Below, in pieces: positions 1 to 7,150 of a stretch of 64,000 nt of DNA. Positions within the stretch are counted from its first letter, which is position 1. The number at the start of each line of letters is the position of its first letter. The notes below the pieces were generated by a model that saw only the letters and a program-made list of their open reading frames with translations, did not search any database and had not been told where the DNA came from. Origin of the DNA: Nocardioides sp. (GTDB lineage Bacteria > Actinomycetota > Actinomycetes > Propionibacteriales > Nocardioidaceae); contig NZ_JASBRN010000025.1 of assembly GCF_030149505.1 (NCBI RefSeq), positions 1 to 64,000 on the forward strand. Reading direction: 5' to 3'. Both the position numbers and the translations under genes were made by a program.

Positions 1-1031
1 CCCCCTTCGTCGCTACCAGCCCTCTCGCTCGTTCCTCACGAGAGGGCCGCCAGACCCAACCACGCTCCTCCGGGGGCGCCGTCGAGCCGGCGCTCGGGCC
101 GGGGGGCCCGGACGGCGTGGGCGACCCCTCCGCTGCGTTCGTCGGTGCGGGTGGGCTGGTGGCTGGGGATGGGCTGGTCGACGAGGAGTACCGAGTCGCG
201 TTCGAGCGGGTGCAGGAGCGGTTGCACGCCGGGGACAGCTACGAGGTGAACCTGACCCACCGCCTGCGGGTGGAGAGCGGGATCGAGCCGGCGGCGGCGT
301 ACCTGCGGCTGCGCGAGCTCAACCCGGCGCCGTACGCCGGGTTCCTGCAGCACGACGTGCCGGGGGCGCGGGCGTGGCTGCTGTCGAGCAGCCCGGAGCG
401 GTTTGCGACGGTCTCGACAAGCTCGACCAGCGGAAAAGGCTCGACCACCGACGGGCAGCGGCTGCTGGAGACCAAGCCGATCAAGGGGACGACCCCGCGC
501 AGCGACGACCCGGTGGTCGACGCTGAGCACCGGGACCGGCTGGCGAGCGATCCGCGCTACCGGGCGGAGAACCTGATGATCGTGGACCTGCTGCGCCACG
601 ACGTGGCGTCGGTGTGCGAGGTGGGCAGCGTCGAGGTGCCGCAGCTGATGGAGGTGGAGTCCTACGAGACCGTGCACCAGCTGGTGTCGACGGTGCGGGG
701 GCGGCTGCGGTCGGAGGTGTCGACGGTGGCGGCGCTGCGCGCGCTGTTCCCGGCGGGATCGATGACCGGGGCGCCGAAGCTGCGGACGATGGAGGTCGTC
801 GACGAGGTCGAGGCGAGCCCGCGGGGGGCGTACGCCGGCGCGTTCGGCTGGGTGTCCGGTGACGGGCGGGCGGACCTGGGGGTGGTCATCCGGTCGCTGG
901 TGACGGCGGGCGACGGGCGGTGGACGGTGGGGACCGGGGGTGGCATCACGGTGCTGTCGGACGTGGTGGAGGAGCACGCGGAGGCGGCGCTCAAGGCGCG
1001 GCGGCTGCTGGAGGTCTTCACCCCCTCGTGA
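1..1031 (+). CDS. pabB: Aminodeoxychorismate synthase component I (5' partial)
   Basis: The C-terminal chorismate-binding domain makes 4-amino-4-deoxychorismate for folate synthesis. The frame is open from base 3 without a start, so the N-terminal part lies upstream of the window; GTG at 117 is only an internal candidate. ETKPIKGT carries the lysine typical of PabB, where TrpE has PIAGT, and LLRHD and GSMTGAPK are conserved chorismate-enzyme motifs. Between SSSPERF and ETKPIKGT, where the family has only a short loop, there is a Ser/Thr-rich insertion encoded by an intergenic-type repeat (410-433). A 9-bp hairpin (19-27 with 39-47) also lies in the open frame. An anthranilate synthase assignment is less likely because of the lysine. 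Confidence 0.85.
   Translation, partial: PFVATSPLARSSREGRQTQPRSSGGAVEPALGPGGPDGVGDPSAAFVGAGGLVAGDGLVDEEYRVAFERVQERLHAGDSYEVNLTHRLRVESGIEPAAAYLRLRELNPAPYAGFLQHDVPGARAWLLSSSPERFATVSTSSTSGKGSTTDGQRLLETKPIKGTTPRSDDPVVDAEHRDRLASDPRYRAENLMIVDLLRHDVASVCEVGSVEVPQLMEVESYETVHQLVSTVRGRLRSEVSTVAALRALFPAGSMTGAPKLRTMEVVDEVEASPRGAYAGAFGWVSGDGRADLGVVIRSLVTAGDGRWTVGTGGGITVLSDVVEEHAEAALKARRLLEVFTPS
410..433 (+). repeat. Palindromic repeat copy inside pabB (in frame)
   Basis: The 24-bp element starts GGTCTCGACA and ends CTCGACCAGCGG. Its reverse complement is found with one difference inside pgm at 49237-49260. Here it encodes VSTSSTSG in an active-site-proximal loop. It belongs to the GGTCGAG/CTCGAGACC family seen between genes in this window. 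Confidence 0.8.
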
Positions 1032-1068
1032 GGGGGCTCCGACGTCTGCGGTGACTAGGGTCGGGGGC

Positions 1069-2562
1069 ATGGCGTCCCACGCACCCGACCAGCGCTCGAT
1101 CGACGGCGCGATGGACCGCGAGGAGCAGAAGCCGACGGTGGTGGTGCTCTTCGGTGCCGTCGGCGACCTGTCCAAGCGCAAGCTGCTGCCGGGTCTGCTG
1201 CACCTCTTCCAAGCCGACCTGCTCAACGACGCCCGGATCGTCGGGACCTCGCTCGAGGAGGTCGACACCGAGGAGTTCCGGCGGATCGCGCGGCAGGCCG
1301 TCGACGAGCACGGCGACTCGTGCTCGGAGCAGGTGTGGGCGGAGTTCGTGGAGCTGCTGACCTACGTGCCGCAGAAGGCCGGGACCGAGGCGCTGGCCCA
1401 GGAGGTACGCCGGGCCGAGGAGCTGCTCCCCGGTGCACCGCAGGACAAGCGGAGGCTGCACTACCTCTCGGTCCCGCCCAACGCTGCGCTCGCGGTCGTC
1501 AAGCAGCTCGACGACGCCGACCTGGTCGAGCGGTCGCGGATCGTGATGGAGAAGCCCTTCGGCACCGACCTGGAGTCGGCGAAGGCGCTCAACGCGCGGG
1601 TGCACGAGGTGTTCGCCGAGGAGCAGGTCTTCCGGATCGACCACTTCCTGGGCAAGGAGGCCGCGCAGAACATCCTGGCCTTCCGCTTCGCCAACGGCCT
1701 GTTCGAGCCGATCTGGAACCGCAACTTCATCGACCACGTGCAGATCGACGTGCCCGAGACGCTGGGGCTCGAGGGGCGCACGGCGTTCTACGAGACCACC
1801 GGCGCCTACCGCGACATGGTCGTCACCCACCTCATGCAGGTGCTGGCGTTCGCGGCGATGGAGCCACCGACCTCCTTGACGCCGGGACCGATCAGCGACG
1901 AGAAGCTCAAGGTCTTCCGCTCGATGAAGCCGCTGGACCCCAGCGAGGTCGTGCGCGGGCAGTACCAGGGCTACCGCGGCAAGGAGGAGGTCGCCGACGA
2001 GTCCGACACCGAGACCTTCGTGGCGCTGCGGGTCGACATCGACAACTGGCGCTGGGCCGGCGTGCCGTTCTACCTGCGGACCGGCAAGAAGCTCGCCGAG
2101 GGCGCGCGCATCATCTCGATCGCCTTCAAGGAGCCGCCGCTCAGCATGTTCCCCGAGGGTTCCAACGTCGGCACCCAGGGCCCTGACCACCTCACCTTCG
2201 ACCTGGCCGACCAGTCGCGGATGTCGCTGTCGTTCTACGGCAAGCGGCCCGGCCCGGGGATGAAGCTCGACAAGCTCTCGATGCAGTTCGCCACCCACGA
2301 CACCCCGTCGTCGGGCCTGGTGCTGGAGGCCTACGAGCGGCTGATCCACGACGCGATGCGCGGTGACCACACGCTGTTCACGACCGCCTCGGGCATCGAG
2401 GAGCTGTGGGCGAAGTCGATGCCCCTGCTGGAGAACCCGCCGCCGGTGCGGTCCTACCAGCCGGGCTCGTGGGGCCCCAACGCGATCCACCAGCTCATCG
2501 CACCGCACGCCTGGCGGCTGCCCTTCGAGCGGGCCTGGCGCGAGTCGGACGGCGCGGGCTGA
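1069..2562 (+). CDS. zwf: Glucose-6-phosphate dehydrogenase
   Basis: Oxidises glucose 6-phosphate to 6-phosphogluconolactone with reduction of NADP+ (or NAD+), the entry step of the oxidative pentose phosphate pathway in the cytoplasm. The 497-residue protein is of usual family length. The N-terminal nucleotide-binding stretch GAVGDLSKRK (residues 29-38) replaces the common GASGDL, and the substrate/catalytic motif RIDHFLGKE (189-197) is intact. Start ATG 1069 follows a GGTCGGGGG purine-rich stretch; an alternative ATG lies 14 codons downstream. It begins 37 bp after pabB; no opcA, tal or tkt is visible nearby. Confidence 0.95.
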   Translation: MASHAPDQRSIDGAMDREEQKPTVVVLFGAVGDLSKRKLLPGLLHLFQADLLNDARIVGTSLEEVDTEEFRRIARQAVDEHGDSCSEQVWAEFVELLTYVPQKAGTEALAQEVRRAEELLPGAPQDKRRLHYLSVPPNAALAVVKQLDDADLVERSRIVMEKPFGTDLESAKALNARVHEVFAEEQVFRIDHFLGKEAAQNILAFRFANGLFEPIWNRNFIDHVQIDVPETLGLEGRTAFYETTGAYRDMVVTHLMQVLAFAAMEPPTSLTPGPISDEKLKVFRSMKPLDPSEVVRGQYQGYRGKEEVADESDTETFVALRVDIDNWRWAGVPFYLRTGKKLAEGARIISIAFKEPPLSMFPEGSNVGTQGPDHLTFDLADQSRMSLSFYGKRPGPGMKLDKLSMQFATHDTPSSGLVLEAYERLIHDAMRGDHTLFTTASGIEELWAKSMPLLENPPPVRSYQPGSWGPNAIHQLIAPHAWRLPFERAWRESDGAG

Positions 2563-2587
2563 GAGGTGGGCGGCCGAGGAGTCGGGG

Positions 2588-2950
2588 TCAGGAGCCGGAG
2601 GGGTACCCGGCGTCCTCCATGTCGCCCAGGCCACCGCCGTCGACCACGTCGGTGAAGCCGGCGTCGCGCATCCGGGCCACGGCGTCGGCCGAGCGGCTGC
2701 CGGAGCGGCAGTAGACGACGTACGACGCCTCGGGGTCCAGCTCGGCGAGCCGGTCGTCGAAGTCGGGGGCGGTGACGTCGATGTTCAGCGCGCCCTCGAC
2801 GTGGCCCTCGTCGAACTCGGCAGGGGTGCGCACGTCGATGACGGTGGCGCCGGAGTCGACCGCCGAGGAGATCGAGGCGCTGCCGTCGCCGCTGGAGCAA
2901 GCGGTGAGTGCGAGGAGCAGGGCGGCCAGCAGGGACACGAGGCGGGTCAT
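2588..2950 (-). CDS. Rhodanese-domain lipoprotein
   Basis: The 120-residue protein starts with MTRLVSLLAALLLALTAC, a lipoprotein signal with lipobox cysteine C18, so it is probably anchored on the outer face of the membrane. The rest is a single rhodanese domain with the active-site cysteine C81 in VVYCRSGSRS and the usual IDVRTPAEFDEGH start. Such proteins can transfer sulfane sulfur, but the physiological acceptor is unknown. The ATG at 2950 was preferred over an upstream start at 2992 because it begins exactly at the signal peptide. It converges on zwf with a 25-bp gap and lies 34 bp downstream of the thioesterase gene on the same strand. Confidence 0.85.
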   Translation of the reverse strand: MTRLVSLLAALLLALTACSSGDGSASISSAVDSGATVIDVRTPAEFDEGHVEGALNIDVTAPDFDDRLAELDPEASYVVYCRSGSRSADAVARMRDAGFTDVVDGGGLGDMEDAGYPSGS

Positions 2951-2984
2951 GCGCCGAGGATAGCGACAACCCCCCAAGGGGATG

Positions 2985-3860
2985 TCAGACACCGGGCTCG
3001 GAGCGCGGGTCGTCCTCCCAGCGGCGACCGCCCATGTCGATGCCGCGGCGGGTGTTGGACATCGACGTCACGACCGTCGTGCCCAGCGGGCCGTGCCGGT
3101 CGAAGACCGTGCAGCTGCCGACCGCGACCCCGTCGACCTCGACCCGGTCCAGCGCGCGCAGGCCCACGGTCACGCCGATCGGCAGCCGGGCGAGCGTCAG
3201 GGTCACGTCGGCGTTGATGTGCTGCACCCCGGCGCTGCCCCAGTTGCAGGCGAGGCTGGTGCCGTCGGCCGACGCGGCGACCGCCTGGAACGGGGTGACG
3301 GCCTCGCCGAGGACGATCGCGGGCGCGGTGTTCCAGTAGGTCTTGCGCGAGCCGTCCTGGTGCTGGCGGAAGTCCTGCGACCAGCCGGCGCTGCTGTGGA
3401 TGAACGGCACGTGCGGCTGGTCGGTCACCGGAGCGACGTCCAACGGGGGTGCCTCGGGCCGGTCCGGGTTCGACCAGGTGTCGCCGGGGGCGTCCTCGGT
3501 CGGGCGCAGCCACAGGCTCGATGCCCGGGCGGTCGGCCCGCCCTCCTGGTGCAGGGTGACGTCGACGAGCGCCAGCCTCCGGCTCTCGCGCACCACCCGC
3601 GTGGTCGTCCACGCGGGCTGCATGCGTGTGGGGGCGAAGAGGTCGACCGTGACCCGGGTCGGCACCAGCTCGGGTCGACCCAGCTCCCGGCGTACGACGG
3701 TCTCGGCCGCGCGCCCCAGCAGGCCGGCCACCGCGACGCCGTGCGCCTGGTCGTCGGACCAGCTGCTCATCGCCAGGTGCAGCGGCTCCACGGCGTCCGC
3801 CTGCGCGTGCTCGGGCAGGGCTGCGAAGAAGGCGAGGTCCACGGGGCGCACGCTACCCAC
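2985..3860 (-). CDS. Thioesterase family protein (TesB-like, double hot-dog)
   Basis: The 291-residue protein resembles actinobacterial thioesterase-family proteins with two hot-dog domains that hydrolyse acyl-CoA. The visible pattern is an N-terminal hot-dog with a central helix around WSDDQAHGVAVAGLLGRAAE and a C-terminal half around NTAPAIVLGEAVTPFQAVAA. No substrate can be named. GTG 3860 is preferred: the frame continues to 3896, but those 12 codons lie wholly in a 22-bp repeat unit. The start therefore abuts the repeat array at 3862-3976, which must contain or flank the promoter. Confidence 0.75.
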   Translation of the reverse strand: MGSVRPVDLAFFAALPEHAQADAVEPLHLAMSSWSDDQAHGVAVAGLLGRAAETVVRRELGRPELVPTRVTVDLFAPTRMQPAWTTTRVVRESRRLALVDVTLHQEGGPTARASSLWLRPTEDAPGDTWSNPDRPEAPPLDVAPVTDQPHVPFIHSSAGWSQDFRQHQDGSRKTYWNTAPAIVLGEAVTPFQAVAASADGTSLACNWGSAGVQHINADVTLTLARLPIGVTVGLRALDRVEVDGVAVGSCTVFDRHGPLGTTVVTSMSNTRRGIDMGGRRWEDDPRSEPGV

Positions 3861-3861
3861 C

Positions 3862-3976
3862 GCCGAACCGTCACTTCCGAACCCCCGAGACGTCACATCC
3901 GGACCGGCGCTGTGCGAGATCGACGGCTGGGAGGTGCGGGACTGACGGGTGGAGGGTTCAGGACTGACGGTTCGGC
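3862..3976. repeat. 22-bp iterated array, family D, 2+2 units
   Basis: Two forward 22-bp units (3862-3883, 3884-3905; GCCGAACCGTCAC core) are followed by about 27 bp and two inverted units (3933-3954, 3955-3976; GACTGACGG core). The same family forms a 4+4 array at 47005-47186. It fills the gap between the thioesterase start and the sulfotransferase stop. No spacer structure or gene is present. Confidence 0.75.
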
Positions 3977-3978
3977 GG

Positions 3979-4884
3979 TCAGGCCAGGCCGGCCTTGCGG
4001 GCGAGGCGGTCGGCGAGCTCGGCGGGGTCGAGCTCGTCGGCGAGGATCCGGGAGGTCGCCCAGCCCGAGGTGTCGAGGCCGGAGAGCCGGGTGAAGACGT
4101 GGAGGTCGTCGGCGTAGGTGTCGGCCAGCAGCCGCAGGTCCTCGCCGGTGGGCGGGGCGGCGTCGAGCCGGCGCTCGTGGGAGTTGCGGGGACGCGGGTC
4201 GATCTCGCGGCCGAAGCGGTGCAGCCCCAGGAAGTCGGTCATCGAGTCCAGCGCCGCACCCGGATCGACGACGACGTCGTCGAAGCGCATCAGCAGCATC
4301 CGCTCGCGCGGCAGGTGCTCGAGCGCGCGGCGCAGCTGCGCGCCGTAGAGACCGCGCGAGACGACGGAGTACTGCCGGGCGTCACGCTTGCTCCAGCCCT
4401 CCGGGACCTCGTGCACCCCGGGGGTGCGCATCCGGATCAGCTCCCCGAAGCCGGGGTACTCCCGCTTGGCGTCCAGCTTGTCGGTGAGCATCGTCCACTG
4501 CGAGAACGCCCGCTCGATCGGGTCGCGGAAGCACAGCACCAGCTGCACCTCGGGCCCGCCGGTCGCGGCCAGGTGGGCGTCGTACGCCGCGATCCGCTCC
4601 ATCGCCCCCGGCCAGAAGAAGTACGACGGGGTGGAGTCGATCGCGCGGCGGGCCAGACCGGCCTGGTCCTCCCGCGGCACGGTGCCGTAGGCGGAGTAGT
4701 CCGGCGCCGACCAGTCGAGGCTGTCGTCGTCGAAGAAGTGCCGCTCCTTGACCCCGTGCCGGGCCACGTGGCGGTGCCGCACGAGCAGGGCGTGGAGCGT
4801 GCCCGAGGCGCCCTTCTGCACCCCGCCCAGGATGATGCTGACGGGGAGGAAGGGCTGGTCCGGTGCAGACGCCTCGGGGGTCAC
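3979..4884 (-). CDS. Sulfotransferase
   Basis: The 301-residue protein has the two PAPS-binding signatures of the sulfotransferase family: the 5'-phosphosulfate loop GVQKGASGTL (residues 21-30, with the catalytic-type lysine) and the 3'-phosphate motif around R120 and S128 in CFRDPIERAFSQW. It would transfer sulfate from PAPS to a hydroxyl or amine acceptor, possibly a glycolipid or carbohydrate; the acceptor cannot be told from sequence. It ends 10 bp from the histidine kinase gene stop side and is read in the same direction. Its stop codon lies immediately after a family D repeat unit. Confidence 0.85.
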   Translation of the reverse strand: MTPEASAPDQPFLPVSIILGGVQKGASGTLHALLVRHRHVARHGVKERHFFDDDSLDWSAPDYSAYGTVPREDQAGLARRAIDSTPSYFFWPGAMERIAAYDAHLAATGGPEVQLVLCFRDPIERAFSQWTMLTDKLDAKREYPGFGELIRMRTPGVHEVPEGWSKRDARQYSVVSRGLYGAQLRRALEHLPRERMLLMRFDDVVVDPGAALDSMTDFLGLHRFGREIDPRPRNSHERRLDAAPPTGEDLRLLADTYADDLHVFTRLSGLDTSGWATSRILADELDPAELADRLARKAGLA

Positions 4885-4893
4885 GGGGGGAGT

Positions 4894-6300
4894 CTAGGAG
4901 TGTGCGTCCACCAGGCTGGGGCTGCCGGGGAGCTCGAGCACGAGCCGGGCCCCGCCGTGGGGCGAGCGCTCGGCCCGCACGGAGCCGGCGTGCCGGGAGG
5001 CGGCCTGCGCGACGATCGAGAGCCCGAGGCCGGAGCCGGGCATCGCGCGGGACTCCTCGGAGCGGTAGAAGCGGTCGAAGACGTGGGGCAGGTCGTGCTC
5101 GGCGATGCCGGGCCCTTCGTCGTCGACGGTGAGGACGCCGCGGTCCAGGTGGACGCGCACGGTGCCGCCGGGCGGGCTCCACTTCGCGGCGTTGTCGAGC
5201 AGGTTGGTGACGGCCCGCTCGAGGGTGCCGGTCTCGCCCTGGACCACCCAGGGCGTCGTGTCGACGTCGAACCGGAGGGACGGCGCGCGACGGCGTACGC
5301 GCTCGACGGCGTGGTCGACGGCCTCGGCGAGCTCGACGGCCTCCACGACGGTGGGCAGCGGCTCGTCGCGGGCCAGCTCCACCAGGTCGCCCACCAGCTG
5401 GCTGAGCTCCTCGATCTGGGCGGCGACGTCGGCGAGCAGCTCGGCGCGCGCCTCCGCCGGGAGCGACAGCCCGCCGGCGTCGGCCTGGTCGAGGAGCTCG
5501 ATGTTGGTGCGCAGGGAGGTGAGTGGCGTGCGCAGCTCGTGGCCGGCGTCGGCGACCAGCTGCCGCTGCCGCGTGCGGGAGAGCTCGAGGGCCAGCAGCA
5601 TCTGGTTGAAGGCGGTGGCCAGGCGGGCGACCTCGTCGTCGCCCTCGACCTGGATCGGGGTCAGCTGCTCGGTCCGCGCGATCGTCTCCACCGCGCCGGT
5701 GAGCCGGCGCACCGGGCGCAGACCGTTGCTCGCGACGGCCCAGCCGGCGATGCCCGCGGTGATCATGCCGGCGATGCCGAACAGGACGGTGACGAAGCCG
5801 AGCTTGCCGAGCACCCGCTCCTGCGGGGCCAGGGACTGCGCGAGCACCAGCGCCTGTCCCTGCCCCGAGGCGCCGGCCGGCACCGCCACGACCCGGAACC
5901 GCTCCTCCCCGGTGTCGACCGTGCGGAGGGAGAAGGGCTCCTGGCGCAGCGCCACGGCCAGCTCCTCCTCGCCCAGGGAGATGCGGGGGTCGCCGGCCCG
6001 GTCGGCGGAGAAGATCGGGGGGTTCTCGTCGAGGTCGATGAAGGCGATCCGGATGTCCCCGGCACCCAGCGCCCACGGCGGGATGTCGGCGCGGACGCTG
6101 TTGGCCAGCGTGGTCTGGGTGGCGGCCTGCTGGGCCCGCTCGAGCAGCGAGGAGTCCAGCGAGCTGCCGAGCTGGACCCGCGTGGTGACGAAGGCACCGA
6201 GGGCCACGAAGGCGACCGAGAGGCCCACCGCGATCGTCGTCAGGAGCGTGACCCGGCTGGCCAGCGAGCGGCGGTAGTGCCAGCGCTCGCGGCTCCTCAT
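4894..6300 (-). CDS. mprB: Sensor histidine kinase, MprB-like
   Basis: The 468-residue membrane kinase has one transmembrane helix near residues 15-37, an extracytoplasmic sensor of about 125 residues, a second helix near 163-190, HAMP, the H-box [16 protein letters not shown] with the phosphoaccepting His near residue 253, and an HATPase domain with GSGLGLSIV. The H-box and surrounding order match mycobacterial MprB closely, where the pair responds to envelope stress. ATG 6300 overlaps the regulator gene by 4 bp (ATGA), so the two are translationally coupled. The stimulus here is unknown. Confidence 0.85.
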   Translation of the reverse strand: MRSRERWHYRRSLASRVTLLTTIAVGLSVAFVALGAFVTTRVQLGSSLDSSLLERAQQAATQTTLANSVRADIPPWALGAGDIRIAFIDLDENPPIFSADRAGDPRISLGEEELAVALRQEPFSLRTVDTGEERFRVVAVPAGASGQGQALVLAQSLAPQERVLGKLGFVTVLFGIAGMITAGIAGWAVASNGLRPVRRLTGAVETIARTEQLTPIQVEGDDEVARLATAFNQMLLALELSRTRQRQLVADAGHELRTPLTSLRTNIELLDQADAGGLSLPAEARAELLADVAAQIEELSQLVGDLVELARDEPLPTVVEAVELAEAVDHAVERVRRRAPSLRFDVDTTPWVVQGETGTLERAVTNLLDNAAKWSPPGGTVRVHLDRGVLTVDDEGPGIAEHDLPHVFDRFYRSEESRAMPGSGLGLSIVAQAASRHAGSVRAERSPHGGARLVLELPGSPSLVDAHS

Positions 6301-7013
6301 GACTCCTTGAGCACGTAGCCCACACCGCGCACGGTGTGCAGCAGCCGCGGCTCGCCCTCGGCCTCGGTCTTGCGGCGCAGGTAGCCGACGTAGACCTCGA
6401 GGGAGTTGGCGGTCGTGGGGAAGTCGTAGCCCCAGACCTCCTCGAGGATGAAGGAGCGCTCCAGCACCCGGCGCGGCCTGCGCAGGAACATCTCCAGCAG
6501 CGCGAACTCCGTGCGGGTCAGCTCGATCAGCCGCTCGCCGCGACGCACCTCGCGGGTGGCGGTGTCCATGGAGAGGTCGGCGAAGGAGAGCACCTCGTCG
6601 TCGGCGCCCTCGGGAGGCGCGACCCGGCGCAGCAGGGCACGCAGCCGAGCGAGCAGCTCGGCCAGCGCGAACGGCTTGGTGAGGTAGTCGTCGGCCCCGG
6701 CGTCCAGGCCCTCGACCCGGTCCCCGACCGCGTCGCGCGCGGTCAGCACGAGCACCGGTACGTCGTTGCCGGCCGTCCGCAGGGCGCGGGTCGTCTCCAG
6801 CCCCCCGAGCCGCGGCATCATCACGTCCATCACGACCACGTCGGGCCGGGCCGAGCCGATCGAGGCCAGGGCCTCCGCGCCGTCGTGGGCCACCGACACG
6901 GCGTACCCGTTGAACTCCAGGCTGCGGCGCAGCGACTCGCGCACGGCCTTGTCGTCGTCGACGACCAGGACGCGGTGCTTCGCGTCGGTGCGGTCCTCGG
7001 CGGGTGCGGTCAC
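6297..7013 (-). CDS. mprA: Response regulator, MprA-like (OmpR family)
   Basis: The 238-residue regulator has an N-terminal receiver domain with acidic pocket VVDDD (18-22), phosphoacceptor D63 in VVMDVMMP and conserved K113 in LTKPFAL. A C-terminal winged helix follows, including WGYDF and [27 protein letters not shown] recognition and wing elements. It partners the downstream kinase. The gene is divergent from the PQQ dehydrogenase gene across a 137-bp gap, so it could control both, but no operator was recognised. Confidence 0.88.
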   Translation of the reverse strand: MTAPAEDRTDAKHRVLVVDDDKAVRESLRRSLEFNGYAVSVAHDGAEALASIGSARPDVVVMDVMMPRLGGLETTRALRTAGNDVPVLVLTARDAVGDRVEGLDAGADDYLTKPFALAELLARLRALLRRVAPPEGADDEVLSFADLSMDTATREVRRGERLIELTRTEFALLEMFLRRPRRVLERSFILEEVWGYDFPTTANSLEVYVGYLRRKTEAEGEPRLLHTVRGVGYVLKES

Positions 7014-7128
7014 GGGTCCACTGTGCCAGGCAGGGCTGAGCGCGGGCTGAGAGCCACGGACTGAGGAGGGGTGTCGAACGGCTCCCGGCGGGGTACGGTC
7101 CGCGGCAGACGGGGCGGCGGTAAGAGCA

Positions 7129-7147
7129 GCCCCCAGGGCTGGGGGGC
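7129..7147 (+). promoter_or_regulatory. G/C hairpin abutting the start codon of the PQQ dehydrogenase gene
   Basis: GCCCCC (7129-7134) can pair with the G-run at 7141-7147, ending 4 bases before ATG 7151. The G-run is the only Shine-Dalgarno-like stretch, so pairing would hide it. This is a visual inference; no known riboswitch class was recognised. Confidence 0.3.
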
Positions 7148-7150
7148 CTC

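Noticed and set aside
1018..2634. Long antisense open frame opposite zwf
   Set aside because: Arg/His/Gly-rich composition typical of antisense frames in GC-rich DNA; zwf is unambiguous. The same reason removes the other long overlapping frames in the window.
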